This document shows positions 12,901 through 25,508 of a stretch of 64,000 bases of DNA, piece by piece. The position numbers were made by a program, and so were the translations under genes. The DNA is from Vesta saturnalis (Eukaryota > Arthropoda > Insecta > Coleoptera > Lampyridae). The notes under the pieces are model-generated. The model saw nothing but the letters and a program-made list of their open reading frames with translations. It ran no database searches and was not told where the DNA came from. The stretch is taken from assembly GCA_036346205.1 (NCBI GenBank), contig JARFJB010002010.1, forward strand, positions 175,001-239,000, read 5' to 3'. Position 1 is the stretch's first letter; each line of letters begins with the position of its first letter.

Positions 12901-14100
12901 GTATTTAATTCTGTTTACTAATCTCCGCCATTCTTTCGCAATTTAAATTCTGTACCGCATAGGTAAAGTTTGCGAGATCAAATCGTAAAATTTACACAAA
13001 ACCTAGTAAACGAAATGGCTTTGATTGTTGGAATTGTTATTACCATACAACTAAGCACCGCTCACTTACCACTAGTCTAAGTATTTGAAAACACTTCCAT
13101 TGTAGTTTATGTAACATTTATTAACAGGTTTCCATAAAACGGGCAACGGAGTCAATTTTTGTCTACGGCGTCTTCACAATATCATAGAACGGTTGTGACT
13201 GGGAAGCTTTAACATAGCGCAAGTCTAGCAAGTATAACTCAGTAGGTATTGAAAGTAATTAGAACATTTAGATGTGTGGTCACAGATTTACTATTTGCAT
13301 TAGACTAGTATAAATGTTGGTAAACATAATTCTTTTGAGAAGTAATAGTAGGCGCCATGAACTTTCTAAAATACAATCCTATTGCGGGAACTCATACAAA
13401 GATACAGAGAAATCAAAGCATCTAATTAAGTATCCAGTAGGTAACAACTCGTCTGTTTAATAAACCAGTAACACATAAATAATGGAGGTAACATCTGCAA
13501 TAAGAGATCGTAAGTGTAGTCCTAACATACCTAATCATATAATTTCAGTAACAACTATATATTTGATTCTTCAAAGGGATCACATATCGACGTGCTTATA
13601 ATGTTGATATCATCAGAGATTCAGAAGAAAACAGGTACAGAGCGATGTGCAAAAAGGTCCAGAAAAAGTCCACCAGAAGCAATTTTAGGTATAAGAATGT
13701 AGAATAATCCTTAATTCTGTAAATAATACATTGTGTTATATCCCGAATTAATTTGGGTTATTTAATGAATATTAAACATCAAAAAGACCAAGTACGCATT
13801 TTTCATTTAACCAGAATTTTTGGTTCTTTTCTTATTAGAAATTTAGGTTCTACGCATTACTGAACGGTAGCGTAAATTTAAGTAGAATTTATATAATTAT
13901 AAGAGATTAGGTTAATCTCAACGTAGAATTAAGTACATAGAGGTATATATAACGATGGGTTAAATGCTTATTTATCTCCACAAACAGAAAATTACAAAAA
14001 TTAAGGTGAAACTACCTAAAAGAATGATGTACTACACAAGCCACACTATACAATTATGAAAGTGGAGTAAAATGCTCTAAATAAAATTACGCACTCCCCA
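9970..14100. other. Long AT-rich stretch without recognisable features
   Basis: About 4 kb with no convincing reading frame. A small hairpin (GCAGCAC...GTGCTGC, about 10156-10180) is the only local structure noticed. A conserved non-coding element or a very old transposon cannot be excluded. Confidence 0.5.
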
Positions 14101-14144
14101 AACGAAGAAGCATGTACTGTGTGCGCTATTTCTTTTACCGCGTA

Positions 14145-14420
14145 AGGTAAATGTCCCAGTATTCGCCACGCTAAGACAATGTTCGCAATATGTATCTCAG
14201 TATAAAAATCATATATTAATTTTTTCGCGTAAAAATCTTTCTAATGGTAAGGAAGCACAGTTATCTTTTGTATTTTTTAGGTAAATACACATTATTTTAA
14301 CTCTAAATGTTATTTTATTCAAAGTAAAAATGAACACGTTCATATCCCATTATTCGTTAGGCAAAGAAGATGATGTCCCAATTATCGTCAGTTAATGTCC
14401 TAGTATTCGTCATGTAATGC
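14145..14420 (+). repeat. Cluster of four short direct repeats near the pogo-like relic
   Basis: Degenerate copies of a motif like ATGTCCCAGTATTCGTCA occur at about 14150, 14342, 14372 and 14395. More copies in the same orientation lie at about 16671 and 16854, on the other side of the transposase relic. They may be transposase-binding or subterminal repeats of that element. Confidence 0.4.
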
Positions 14421-14539
14421 AAAAACTCAAATGTACTTGTAACTATTGTTTTCATTCATTTATTTAGGAACATGGTTAATGAGTATCTTACAAATTTGAC
14501 ACACTTCTAATGCATCCATTGCAAACAGTTTTGACATTT

Positions 14540-16640
14540 AATCATTACTTCTTCTTCGCGCTCTTCCCCACATACTTTTCTTTCTGTGCTTCCTCAGTTG
14601 CATTTATAATCTGCTGTTTTTAGACTGTAATTTAGATTCTCCTTTATTTTTTCACAATCTTTTCCTTTTCATTTTTTAATCTTCATTGTCTTCTAATCGT
14701 TTTCCTTCCTGAATTTCTTGTTCTTTAATTTCTTGTCCTCTTTCTTCCTAAAGTGTTCTTTAGACGTTGCTACTGAAGGTACTTTTGTTTTAGTCAAAAC
14801 AAGTTGTTTTAAAAGGAGATGGTATGTCTGTCAAAATATCTTTCTCTTTAATTTTTTCTGGGTTTTCACTTAAAGGCCTACCTTTATTACTATGTTTATC
14901 CTGATTAATTGCTGCTACTTGTGCTGCGGCCGTTATAGACATATTCACTGAAATACTTCTCTCAGCTGTTTGTACTTCAATTGACGTAGATGGTGAAAAT
15001 TGTTCTACCGTAACTATGACATGAACCTCTATTTCTGTGATAGGTAAGCTGGGTTCATCTGGAGCATGTTTTGTTGCTGTCTCATAATACTGATTGGTGC
15101 TATTTACTGGTAGTTAACTTGATATTTCTAGAAGCAAAATATGTGATTAGTTAACAAGCATAAAAAGTAAAATTGGGTTCAGGAGTACCGTACCGTTATT
15201 AGTGATTTTCCGCAGTGCACCTTCTTCTTCTTCCACAATAAAACCAACTGGCTCATTTTCAGGCAATAGATCATTTAAAATAATATCGTGAAATATTTCA
15301 TTGCCTAGAGAACCCATAACATCTCCTTGTATTTCCAGTTCAGTCTCTGTACCTTCTCGCTAATGTTTCTGTTAATGTTTTGTCAGATTTAAAATGATTG
15401 TGTGTACTCCACCTCTGTAACCATGTCGGTCCAGACTCTTTAAATAACTTTAAGATTTTCTTGAGAAATAAGTAACTCAATATAAATTAAATGATTTTTG
15501 TAACCTTTACACTTTTTGAGAATTTTGATATTGAGCCGTTATCTTCCCTGGTTTTCGTCTTAAAGTAATCTAAAGCATCTGGACCTACAGGAAGTAATCC
15601 ACGATCCCTGAATCCATTCTTCAACATCTCAGGTTGGAGTGTATTTTTGAGTACTTTTGAAGAAGTAGAGAAAATTGTCGCGTTTCAAACGTACTCCAGC
15701 GTTTACTATGCTTCATTTGTAAGCCTCTTTTTCCAAGCAACCTTTAACGAATGAAAAACTGCTACATCCATTGGTTGTAGAAAGTGTGTGGAATTTGGAT
15801 AGAGCACAACAATTTTATTCCTACATCTTTACAAAACTCACTTAAGGGGAATGTCAAGTAAGAGGTGGGCCATCTAGGTAAAGGATTACTAGTAGTTTAA
15901 CGTTTTTGTAGTATCCATGGGTAGAAAACGTCAGTAACGTATTCAAAAACGTTTGTCCGGTCATCCAACCCTTGTCAGATTTACCAATAGCCCAAGATTG
16001 TGGCATAGAAGCGGCAAAAGTATTTAGGCACCCTCTTTAAATTAACCACAACCATAGGAGGAGCCAATTCCCCATATACGTTTCACATGATGATGTTTTG
16101 TCCTTTTCTAACTAGAACACGATTGTTGCCAGGACTTAAGGAAAATGCTGTTTCGTCACAACTAAGTACTAGAAGTGGACCATTGCATACATCTAATGTA
16201 TTGTTCTGCTTAAAGTACTCCGTGCCTCTTCAAACCGCCGTCGTATATTCGTTTCTCAGACAAACGTCCGACTTTTGATGTTTTGAGACACTTTTAGGAA
16301 TCTCAGGACGCCCTCTTTGAAAACCTCCAGCCAGTGTCGTCGTGGTCGATCGTTAGCAAATGCGTTAAGCTTATTTTGAGATTTGAGTAATATTTAGACA
16401 CTATTCAGAAGCAGACAACTTGTTACCGGAAAACTCCTACTACCTAAGTGACAAATACAGCTTACTAAGCTTTGCTCTTCAGTTTCGGGGAGTATGGAAT
16501 GAGGTCCCATTTTTTCCTTTACATTTATCCGATAGCGTTAACATTAAAGGTTTTGGCTGCTGTGGCAATTGGCGAACCTATTTTAACTGCCTCAATATCT
16601 TTTTCATATCTTCATCATCATAATTAAAACGACTCATCTA
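14540..16640 (-). pseudogene. Pogo/Tigger-like (CENP-B-type) transposase relic
   Basis: Minus-strand translation in pieces. DDEDMKKILRQLK and IATAAKTFNV form the N-terminal psq-type helix-turn-helix. FPVTSCLL and AFANDRPRRHWLEVF form the CENP-B-type second helix-turn-helix. The DDE_1 catalytic domain follows: LSCDETAFSLSPGNNRVLV (first aspartate), APPMVVVNLKRVP, FEYVTDVFYPWIL and LLCSIQIPHTFYNQWM. The C-terminal low-complexity part includes NDLLPENEPVGFIVEEEEG and DILTDIPSPFK, ending near a Lys/Arg-rich tail. Order and spacing match insect pogo-like transposases; many stops and shifts make it inactive. The second catalytic aspartate region is not readable. Confidence 0.72.
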
Positions 16641-17970
16641 TAACAAGGATACCTCAGTTCTCATCAGGTATTTACCCAATATTCGTCACTACATCTTATT
16701 CCACCGTAAATATTATCCCAAAGCTATATTGATATGACGATTACTGGTATACCGATTTTTCTACAAAAGTTTAATATCTCTGTTCCTCTACAATTGCGAA
16801 AGCAACTTTAACAAAAGGACAAATATTGAATTTTATTGCAATGATCGATGATCCATTATTCGTCATACCTGACGAAAGATCCTGGTATTTGTTTTCCTAT
16901 AGCAATTTTCATCACCACAGAAATTTCTTTTAACGGATTCCTACTTTAAAAACATTTTAGAGTTACTATGTCTATGTGTATCTAATTCGTTCAATTCCTT
17001 GTTAATAAGAACACTCTGTATGTATGCTGGAGAAAGTTTACAGGAACAACTTACCTTAACATTTATGGTAACAACTGTACCAAGCCCCAATTTATTCAAA
17101 ACACCGGCACCTTGAACACACCGATTGCAAATAATTTTACCATTGTTCCGTCAGATATCGCTATATATTATTAAAATTATATTATAATGAATTTTGCTGT
17201 TCGATGCTTAATTTTAAGGATATTTAATCGCACTGACAATAACTGGATCTGTGATGATCACTGGAACATTTACCTTACACCTCTTAATAATAAAATTGCA
17301 TACTCCCATATATCCTCTGTAGAACTTTCTTACTATACTCCGTGCACAATGCATGATGACGGTTTATTTTCTGTGAGTGCAGCACCGATTTTAGTCTAGT
17401 GTAGATGCATTCGAACGGATCTGGCTCTCGTTGATCTTATTACAGTGACTGCATCTGAAAATCACCAACACCGAACTCACATTTTGCAATAACTGTTTAG
17501 ATCTCATTAATATCTATTTCGGTCCACAATGCTTTTAGGCACTACAAAATTTCCAATTATTCATACCCGACCGAACTACGCATTATCTTAGAGAACCATT
17601 ATACGAATCAACCTCCAATATTACGGAAGCCGTCGAAACCTCAGTACTACTTAAAGCTATTGACATATTCCGCAAACCGCCTCTGTGGCAAATCGTGAAC
17701 TTAGTAAAAGGAAAAAGGCAAATCTGTCGTCAATGTTTAAGATTCCTATCCATTTCTATCCAGAGCAAGCGTGGCGAAACGTTATATGGCCTATACCATT
17801 TCCAAATACGAGTTTTGTTTATGACGTCGCAATAGTTACACAACCTGGAGTTTTGTGACCCACAGCACGGTAGACGTTGTTTAACATTTACTTAGTAACA
17901 ACATTCGTAACTTTTATTTACCGTCTGTATAATACACTTAAAATGCTTCATAGTAACGCATTGCATCTAA
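16641..17970. other. Spacer right of the pogo-like relic
   Basis: Contains two more copies of the TATTCGTCA-type motif (about 16671 and 16854) and a short palindrome TTCGTCA-TACC-TGACGAA at about 16859-16876. A 70-codon frame at 17187-17399 has no recognisable domain. Nothing else was seen. Confidence 0.45.
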
Positions 17971-17972
17971 AA

Positions 17973-18455
17973 TGCATAATGTGTGTGCGTCTACGTGTCT
18001 GCGTGCAGTGTGCACGTCCGTGCGTGTGTATGCGCATGTGCACGTGTGCACGTGTGCGTGTGTGCGCGCGTGTGCCTGTGAGTGCATATTTGCACGCGTG
18101 TGTGAACTTATGAGCGAATGCATGCGGTGTGCAGCTTTATGCGTGTGCGTGTACACACGCGCGTGCGCGTGAGCGTGTGCGTGTACGTGGGTGTGCGTGT
18201 GCGTGTGCGTATGCGTGTGCGTGCGCGTGTGCGTGTGCGCGTGCGTGCAATGCGCGTGTGAGTGTGTGTGTGTGTGCGTGCGGTGCGTGTGCGTGTGCGT
18301 ATGCGCGTGAGTGTGCGTGTAGTGCGCATGCGCGTATACGTATGCGAGTACGTGTGCGTATTCTTGTGCGGGTGCGTATACGTATGCGTGTCCGTCTGCA
18401 TATGCGTGAATGTGTGAGCACTAGCGCGCGTGTGTGTATGCGCGTGTTAGTGAAT
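17973..18455. repeat. Degenerate TG/CG microsatellite (GTGTGCGTGTGCGC type)
   Basis: About 480 bp of interrupted GTGTGC/GTGC repeat. All six frames look open only because the repeat lacks stops. Confidence 0.95.
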
Positions 18456-18460
18456 GTATT

Positions 18461-18935
18461 TTAGTAACCACGATAACTCTAGAGCGATAAAACGTACGTA
18501 CTTGTGATTTCGTATGCTGAATTTTGATTTCTACAGGGGCTGATTAGATTTATTGAGAAATCTATCTGCGGTTTAATAGAGTCAGTTTTCTGTTTTTATC
18601 AAATATTTCTGAAACAGTCGCATAGTTCAAAGATATGAAGGTTTGCTCAAATTTTGTCAATATCTATATAACGATCAACTTTGTAAGAAAATATGAAACA
18701 TATTTTTAAAGATAATAAGTAATAACATTTCGCATAACGTTCTGTTAGGTTTTTAATGAGAATCCAAATAAATCTAAAAATTAATGAAATAAGATGGAAA
18801 ATGCTTAAACTGTGTTATCGATATTTTATAGAATGGGTGGGCTTTGGAGTTTTTTTAAGTTAGCATCTAGAGCTATCTGATATGTAGGTTTAAACGTTTA
18901 TCTGATATAGATTATTGTTCTTTTAAAATGTTTCC
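18461..18935 (+). repeat. Dispersed repeat flanking a TG array (copy A)
   Basis: This segment starts right after a TG/CG array and resembles 43617-44165, which also starts right after a TG array. Shared landmarks in the same order are CCACGATAA, ACGTACGT, AATATTTCTGAAACAG, ATCGAT..TTTTAT, TTAGCAT.TAGA and ATAGATTATTGTT. It is non-coding. It looks like an old dispersed element with a microsatellite at one end. Confidence 0.65.
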
Positions 18936-19257
18936 TGTTTTCGTTGTAGACGTATTCTCTTCAATCCCACTTTGTTGGTTGTAAGTGCGTATGTTGTTCC
19001 GCACCACGTATTTTACAATTACCACTTATCTTTATATGAGAGTTTTACGTCTACTCTATGTGAGGAATCGTCAAATCTGCAAAGATTGGTATATATGAAG
19101 TTGCAGCTTATGTATGCATCCAAGAAAATTAAAACAGCAGCTCATACCAACAGATGCTTTACCAACAAAACTTTAAACGTTAGGAATAGAACTGTTTTAT
19201 TCCCTCCGCAATGGGCTCGTCGCGCTGAGGTCCACGCTCCTTCACCCACAGCGACAG
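18936..19257. other. Short spacer
   Basis: A frame crosses this segment into the CACG array, but the part outside the array has no recognised domain. Confidence 0.4.
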
Positions 19258-19260
19258 ATT

Positions 19261-19339
<79 letters not shown>

Positions 19340-19345
19340 CAGCCA

Positions 19346-19385
<40 letters not shown>

Positions 19386-19388
19386 CGA

Positions 19389-19444
<56 letters not shown>

Positions 19445-19449
19445 CCACG

Positions 19450-19543
<94 letters not shown>
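19258..19543. repeat. Compound microsatellite (CACG)n-(CA)n-(TA)n
   Basis: About 195 bp of CACG/GCAC units with small slips, then about 50 bp of CA and 36 bp of TA. It abuts the SINE-like unit at 19544-19967 and sits where that SINE's 3' tail would be (minus-strand reading). Confidence 0.95.
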
Positions 19544-19544
<1 letters not shown>

Positions 19545-19967
19545 TGTGTGGTGTGATTATGGGTTAAGAATGGGTGCGATCAGAATGGGATCGGAAGGGA
19601 CGGAATTGGGGTCTTTAGGAGGAAGGTAATACCTCAGCATTCGCCTACTAAATGATTATGCTGCTATATGTGATGGTAACGGGAATAGAACCGAATCCTC
19701 CCTAGTGCTAGGCAGATTGTGTTATCATATGTCCAACTAGTTCAGTAAAACGTTAGGGGAGTCAACTGCTATGTGGACAACTTGCAAAGTAACCACCTTT
19801 TACAAAGAACATGGTATTCATAGATTCAGTGATTATGCCTTTACATGTGTATAAGGAAATCCCCTGAAAATACAAGTTGACGGTAACGTGGATCGAATCC
19901 ATTACCTCAGGAATGCTAAGTAGATAATGTTACCACAGGCCCAACTAGCTTGATAAAACGTTAGGGG
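19544..19967 (-). repeat. Double-headed tRNA-derived SINE
   Basis: Read on the minus strand. Two related heads start with CCCCTAACGTTTTA at 19967 and 19759 (208 bp apart), each followed by CTAGTTGG (A-box region). The first head then has CTTAGCATTCCTGAGG and a B-box GGATTCGATCC (19888-19900); the second has CCTAGCACTAGGGAGG and a B-box-like GGATTCGGTTC. The AGC-centred loop and arm spacing resemble tRNA-Ala. The second head continues into a body and ends at the (TA)n/(CA)n/(CACG)n array. Such elements are transcribed by RNA polymerase III and mobilised by partner LINEs. The tRNA identity is by eye. Confidence 0.6.
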
Positions 19968-21260
19968 AACCAACTACTAGATAGTATGTGTACCTGTATC
20001 TGTACCTGTAGCGCGCAACCACACCTGTCTTTTAATTAAAGCTTTGATGAAGTAACTACTGTGAGAAACAGAACAAGTTTAATTTGTTTTATTATAATAA
20101 AATTGAGCATGCTGAAATTTCAAGTCTGAAATATTTGGTGATTCCCTTATTCGACAATTTGCATTTTATTTTGTGCAGTAACTGACTATTAAAAACTATT
20201 AAAACTGCATATAGATTTATACCAAATTTTACTGTGTTGCGAAGAGTACAAAGCTTTAATTTTGCCGCCAGAACCTCTATTGAGGAGTAATCATTTAACT
20301 AGAGTCTCATCTCACTAGGTGACAATAAACACCTTCGACAACCCCTTTTATAAGTAAACAACACTCTTGTGAAACGTAAATGAATTTGCATTGCAATAAG
20401 TCACGATGCGCTAGTGTGTTTTGTTAATTTTAACAAACAAAGGTAATCAACCGAAACGGTACCCACGTTCGTTTGTTGTCCGTCTACATAAAATGTCTTA
20501 CTTTGCCTTTAGTGTATGTATCGCTACTTCAAATATCTCATTACGAGAGCCCGGCTTACATCCAGTTACATGTTTGTTTAAAGTTTAACATAATAACTAT
20601 GTTTGGATAGTGTTATATTAATCGATTGATGTCATAAATGCGTACTTTCAAGATACTGGATAAGAAACACAATTTCTTATAACGTGCTAGGCATACATAG
20701 TAGTTATCTATAGTAATTACACCTATCTATTACCTAATAACAAGCTGTATCCTGCTGTGCTTCATGCTGGTAAATGTTTAACATGTTATTTCACTGTCTT
20801 TCAACTCCTCATCGTAGACAAGATCAGAATATATAATGCTATTTGTTGCTGTGATTTAATTTGTGTATATCAAAACGTAATTATGGTTTTATTGCCAACA
20901 CGGATGCTGGCGGCTTGTGAAAGGTGGTGGTATGGTAGACACTATATTTTCTTTGAATATATCATATAATTTTCAATTTTAAGTAGAAATTATACCATTT
21001 TATAATATCTAAAGGTACAAAAGTTTTGTGATGATTAGTTTATTATGTCAATACAAAAGTTTTAGTTTTCCCTAATAAATTAATTTTTTAAATTAATTTT
21101 CCATTCGATGGATATTCAAATGGTTTAATTAATTTGTGTAATCAATGTGTATAATTTGTGTGTAAATGATTTTACACAATTTTTAACACATTGTGGTAAA
21201 CGAGTATACTGTAATGCGTTCCCATACGTCGTATGATTTACGTATCATATAAACGGTAAA
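19968..21260. other. AT-rich spacer
   Basis: No gene or repeat was recognised. A 70-codon frame at 20757-20969 has no supporting features. Confidence 0.5.
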
Positions 21261-21261
21261 A

Positions 21262-21427
21262 TGTGTGTGCGCGTGTGCGTGTTCGTGTGCGTGTGCGTGT
21301 GTGTGCATGTGCATGTGTTTGCGTATTTGCTTATGTGGGTGTGTATGTTTGTGCGAGTTTGCGTACTTGTGTGTGTGTGTCGTTTAACCATGTGTTCGTG
21401 TGTGGTGTGCGTTTATGTACGAGTGTG

Positions 21428-21491
<64 letters not shown>

Positions 21492-21586
21492 TGAGTGTGA
21501 GAGTGTGAGTGTGAGTGTGAGTGTGAGTGTGAGTGTGAGTGTGAGATGTGAATGTGAGTCTGTGTGTGTGTGTCTGTGTGTGTGTG

Positions 21587-21685
<99 letters not shown>

Positions 21686-22306
21686 CGTGTCTGCATGGCC
21701 TCTTGTGTGCGTGTGTGCGGTTTTACGTACTTGCGTGTTAGCGTGTGTGCGCTTTGCACGCGTGCGTGAGTGCATGTGTACGTGTACGCTTGTGTGGGTG
21801 TGTGCGTGGGGTGTGCATATGTGTGTATGTAAGAATGTATGACTCTGCGTGCTCGCATGTATACGTGTGTATGCGTGTGTGTGCATGCGTGCGTGCGTGT
21901 ATGCGTGAGTGCGTACGTGCGCACGTGCGTGAGTGTGCGCGACTATGTGCGTGTATGGGTGAATGAGCATGTGAGTATGTGCATGAATGAGTGTGTACGT
22001 GTGTGGTGTGTGCACGTATGCGTGTGCGTGTGCGCCCGCGCGTGAGTGTGCGTGTGCATGTTCGTGTGCGTGTGCGTGTGCTTATGCGTATACGTGTGCG
22101 TGTGCGTGTGCGTGTGCGTGTGCGTGTGCGTGTGCGTGTGCGTGTGCGTGTGCGTGTGCGTGTGCGTGTACGTGTACGTGAGCGTGTGCGTGTCCATGTG
22201 CGTTTGCGTTTGCGTGTGCGTGTGCGTGTGCGTGTACTTATGCGTATGCGTGTGCGTGTGCGTGTGCGTGTACGTGTGCGTATTAGTGTGCGTGTGCTGT
22301 GTGTGC

Positions 22307-22338
<32 letters not shown>

Positions 22339-23042
22339 GTGTGCGCGTGAGTGTGCGTGTGCATATGCGTGTGCATGTGCGTACGTGTACGTGAGCGTGT
22401 GCGTGTCCGAGTGCGTTTGCGTTTGCGTGTGCGTGCGTGTGCGTGTCGTGTGCGTGTGCTTATGCGTATGCGTGTGCGTGTGCGTGTACGTGTGCGTATT
22501 AGGTGCGTGTGCGTGTGTGCGTGTGCGTGTGCGTGTGCTTATGCGTATACGTGTGCGTGTGCGTGTGCGTGTGCGTGTGCGTGTACGTGTACGTGAGCGT
22601 GTGCGTGTCCATGTGCGTTTGCGTTTCGTGTCGTGGCGTGTGCGTGTACTTATGCGTATGCGTTTGCGTTTGCGTGTGCGTGCGTGTGCGTATAGTGTGC
22701 GTGTGCGTGGTGCGTGCGTGTGCATGCGTTGCGTGTGCGTGTGCGCGTGAGTGTGCGTGCATATGCGTGCATGTGCGTGTACGTGAGTGTCGTGTCCGTG
22801 CGTTTGCGTTTGCGTGTGCGTGTGCGTGTGCGTGCGTGTGCGTGTGCTTGCGTGTGCGTGTGGTGTGCGATGTACGTGTGCGTATTAGCGTGTGCGTGCG
22901 ATGTGTGGCGTGTGCGTGTGCGTGTGCGTGCGTGCGTCTCGTGTGCGTGTGGTGCGTGTGCGTGTGTCGTGTGCGCGTGTAGTCGTGTGCGTGCGTGTGC
23001 GAGTTCGTGTCGTGTGTGTGTGGTGTGTGTGTGTGTGTTGTG

Positions 23043-23099
<57 letters not shown>

Positions 23100-23165
23100 G
23101 TGCGTGTGTGTGTGTGCGTGCGTGCTGTGTGCTTGCGAGCGCGCGTGCGCGCGTGCGTGCGTTCG

Positions 23166-23201
<36 letters not shown>

Positions 23202-23456
23202 GCCGGGCGTGCGTGCTGGCGTGCATACGTGCATGCGTGCGTGCGTGCTTACGTGCGTGCTTGGTGCGTGTACGCGTGCGCGTGCGGGTGCATGTGCGTT
23301 TGCGTGTGCGTGGGCGTGTGCGTGTGCGTATGCGTGTGCGTGTGCGTGTGCGTGTGCGTGTGCGTGTGCGTTTGCGAGTGCGTGTGCGTTTGTGGGTGCT
23401 TGTACGTGCGCGTGCGCGAGCGCGAGCACAAGCGCGAGTGTGAGTGTGTGTTTGTC

Positions 23457-23525
<69 letters not shown>

Positions 23526-23531
23526 TTGCAT
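21262..23531. repeat. 2.27-kb TG/CG-rich satellite-like array with internal higher-order repeat
   Basis: A mosaic of (TG)n, (GTGAGT)n, (GTGTGC)n and (GTGC)n. Inside, a unit of about 190-212 bp recurs at about 22178, 22390, 22593 and 22783. It is marked by TACGTGAGCGTG, GTGTCC, TTTGCGTTTGCG, CTTATGCGTATGCG and GCGTATTAG in the same order. All long frames (Cys/Val, Arg/Val or His/Thr repeats) are artefacts of repeat composition. Confidence 0.95.
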
Positions 23532-24271
23532 GTTTGCGACTGTGCCTGTCTACGTGTGGCGACTAAATGCACATTTGCTTGATCATCTATATTGCTTGAT
23601 TTGGTAAGCGAAATTTCCATTAATAATCGTTCTGCGACCATTATATGTATTGTTCTAGTTTATGAAATTAGATTGTTCACAAGTACTTTTGTTCCAGAAT
23701 CCTACAATGAGGTTGGTGACTGGTAGAGCTCTTGTAATTTTCGGATTGCAATTTGCGTTAAATTAAGACTCAATGTTTTGTTGCATAACTTCATGTTTAT
23801 TTGACGTAGAGATGATGTTGAACTTCCCAAAGAAATAAATTTCATTCAAATGGGGAAGTACCTCTTTAAGTGAGCGCAATTTTGGATTTCAAAATTCAAT
23901 TTTTTACAATTGGTGGACCTAATGTTGCAGTAAGCTGATGATACGATGAATGAAAAAGTTTATCAGTAACCCTACATTTACATTTTTAAGGTGCAAAATT
24001 AAATTCAAGCATCCACCTTTAGATAGCACCCCATTTTCGCTATAACCAATGTCAGTAACCAATTGATCTATGCCAGCTGACAACAGTCTGTAATAAGTTC
24101 CATAAGGCTGATTGTTGTCATACTGGTTTTCTGAATGAAGACTACGTTGAAAGTTGTGAAACAAGTTTTAAATTTTCTATTTTACATATTATATGTCAAG
24201 AAATTATAATTCATATTATCATATTTAGAAAGTTTTTATGAATTTAGATAACATGCTGAGACAGTTCCAAT
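23532..24271. other. AT-rich spacer
   Basis: An 81-codon minus-strand frame at 23919-24164 has no recognisable motif. Nothing else was seen. Confidence 0.45.
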
Positions 24272-24483
24272 TTTCGTAGTAAAAAAAGTATTTTAAAATT
24301 AAACATTAAAATTGTATTTGCCTCGATCACCTTCATCACAGGAATGTCATAATTACCTAAAAGATTGAACGTGAAATGTTATGTTCAATCTTTTAGATAA
24401 TTGTGACATTTCTCTGATTAAGGTGATTGACACAAATAAATTTTAAATTTTTAATTTTAAAATACTTTTTTTATCGAAACGTT
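24272..24483. repeat. 212-bp fold-back element, arms about 100 bp
   Basis: The left arm (TAAAAAAAGTATTTTAAAAT, GATCACCTTCATCACAG, AATGTCATAATTACC, TAAAAGATTGAAC) is mirrored by the right arm with few mismatches around a loop near 24383-24388. No TA or other target duplication is obvious. It fits a MITE or fold-back transposon. Confidence 0.75.
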
Positions 24484-25440
24484 TAGATTGTATAATTTAA
24501 AATACACAATTAAAAAACCCAAAAAAAGATAAGTATTTTATTATGTGTGATAATGGTGAAAGTTTACATTTTCATATGAAATGTTATTAATTTTGTGAAA
24601 CAAGAATTTGGGGTCCACAGAGAACTAGGCGCTGGTCATATAACGCATCTCTAAAAGATTACTTCATAATTAAAAAGAGCTAGTCACTCAAAGCAGGGAT
24701 TAAACATGAACTATATTTCCATTTTTAATATCCTTTGTGTTCAGAATACTTTTTGTAGCATTTTTATAGCGATAACAAGCATTTGTATTGCCACAATAGC
24801 AAAAAAAGAAACAAGAACAAGAAACTAAAGTAACCCATAGTCCTAATTAAACATTCATAAAAACTGTCTATTGAAAGCCCGAAATTTATTACAATAAATG
24901 TACATTCGAAAGTTTGTAATTGTATTACTTAAATTATATGTTACTTAAGGCGTTTAGTTTTTAAACATAGTTGATTTTTAGAGAAAAAATTATTTCTAGC
25001 ATTGGTAAAATGCATCATTCGAAGGAAATAATGTTCTGTTTTTTTTTGGTTCCATAAGGAGATCGTAGGAGTATCAAAGCAGAGTTGATCTACCTAATTA
25101 TCCATTACAGTCCAAGTTTTCATCCAGAAATTAAAACGTCGGCTATAAATTACAATTATCTATTTAAAATAAAGTATATTTATTCTTGGACATTAAGTTT
25201 GGCGATTTTTGTTAAGTGCAAAGTTCTAATGAAAACTTAAAAACCATCTGTAGGATTTTAATTTACTACATATGCGGAATTCATATAGTCAGTAAATATA
25301 AACATCTAAAGTTACATTCCTTTTATCATTAACCTGTATTCGATACCAAAATCATTCAAATAAATATTTTACGCAACAATTTCCAAAATATTAACGCTAT
25401 CAAGTACAGTTACCAACATTGCTTCACGTGTTAAAATTCA
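24484..25440. other. AT-rich spacer
   Basis: No gene or repeat was recognised. It may include the 5' UTR of the LINE that follows. Confidence 0.45.
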
Positions 25441-25508
25441 GTTAATCCTGATTTGAGTCACTCAGTTAAAAATAAGCCCCAGTCCATGGAAAATCATTCG
25501 CGAATACT

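Noticed and set aside
17187..17399. 70-codon plus-strand frame as a host exon
   Set aside because: No recognisable domain and no splice-site support; frames of this length are expected by chance.
18108..18464. Arg/Thr and Cys/Ala/Arg-rich frames of about 100 codons on both strands
   Set aside because: Composition artefacts of the TG/CG array; overlapping frames on both strands look equally open.
18972..19556. 194-codon plus-strand frame with an apparently normal N-terminus
   Set aside because: The C-terminal two-thirds is CACG/CA/TA repeat, and the N-terminal part matches no family and has no start context or splice support.
21331..23641. Many frames of 200-300 codons (His/Thr, Arg/Val, Cys/Val)
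   Set aside because: All lie within the TG/CG array and exist only because the repeat lacks stops.
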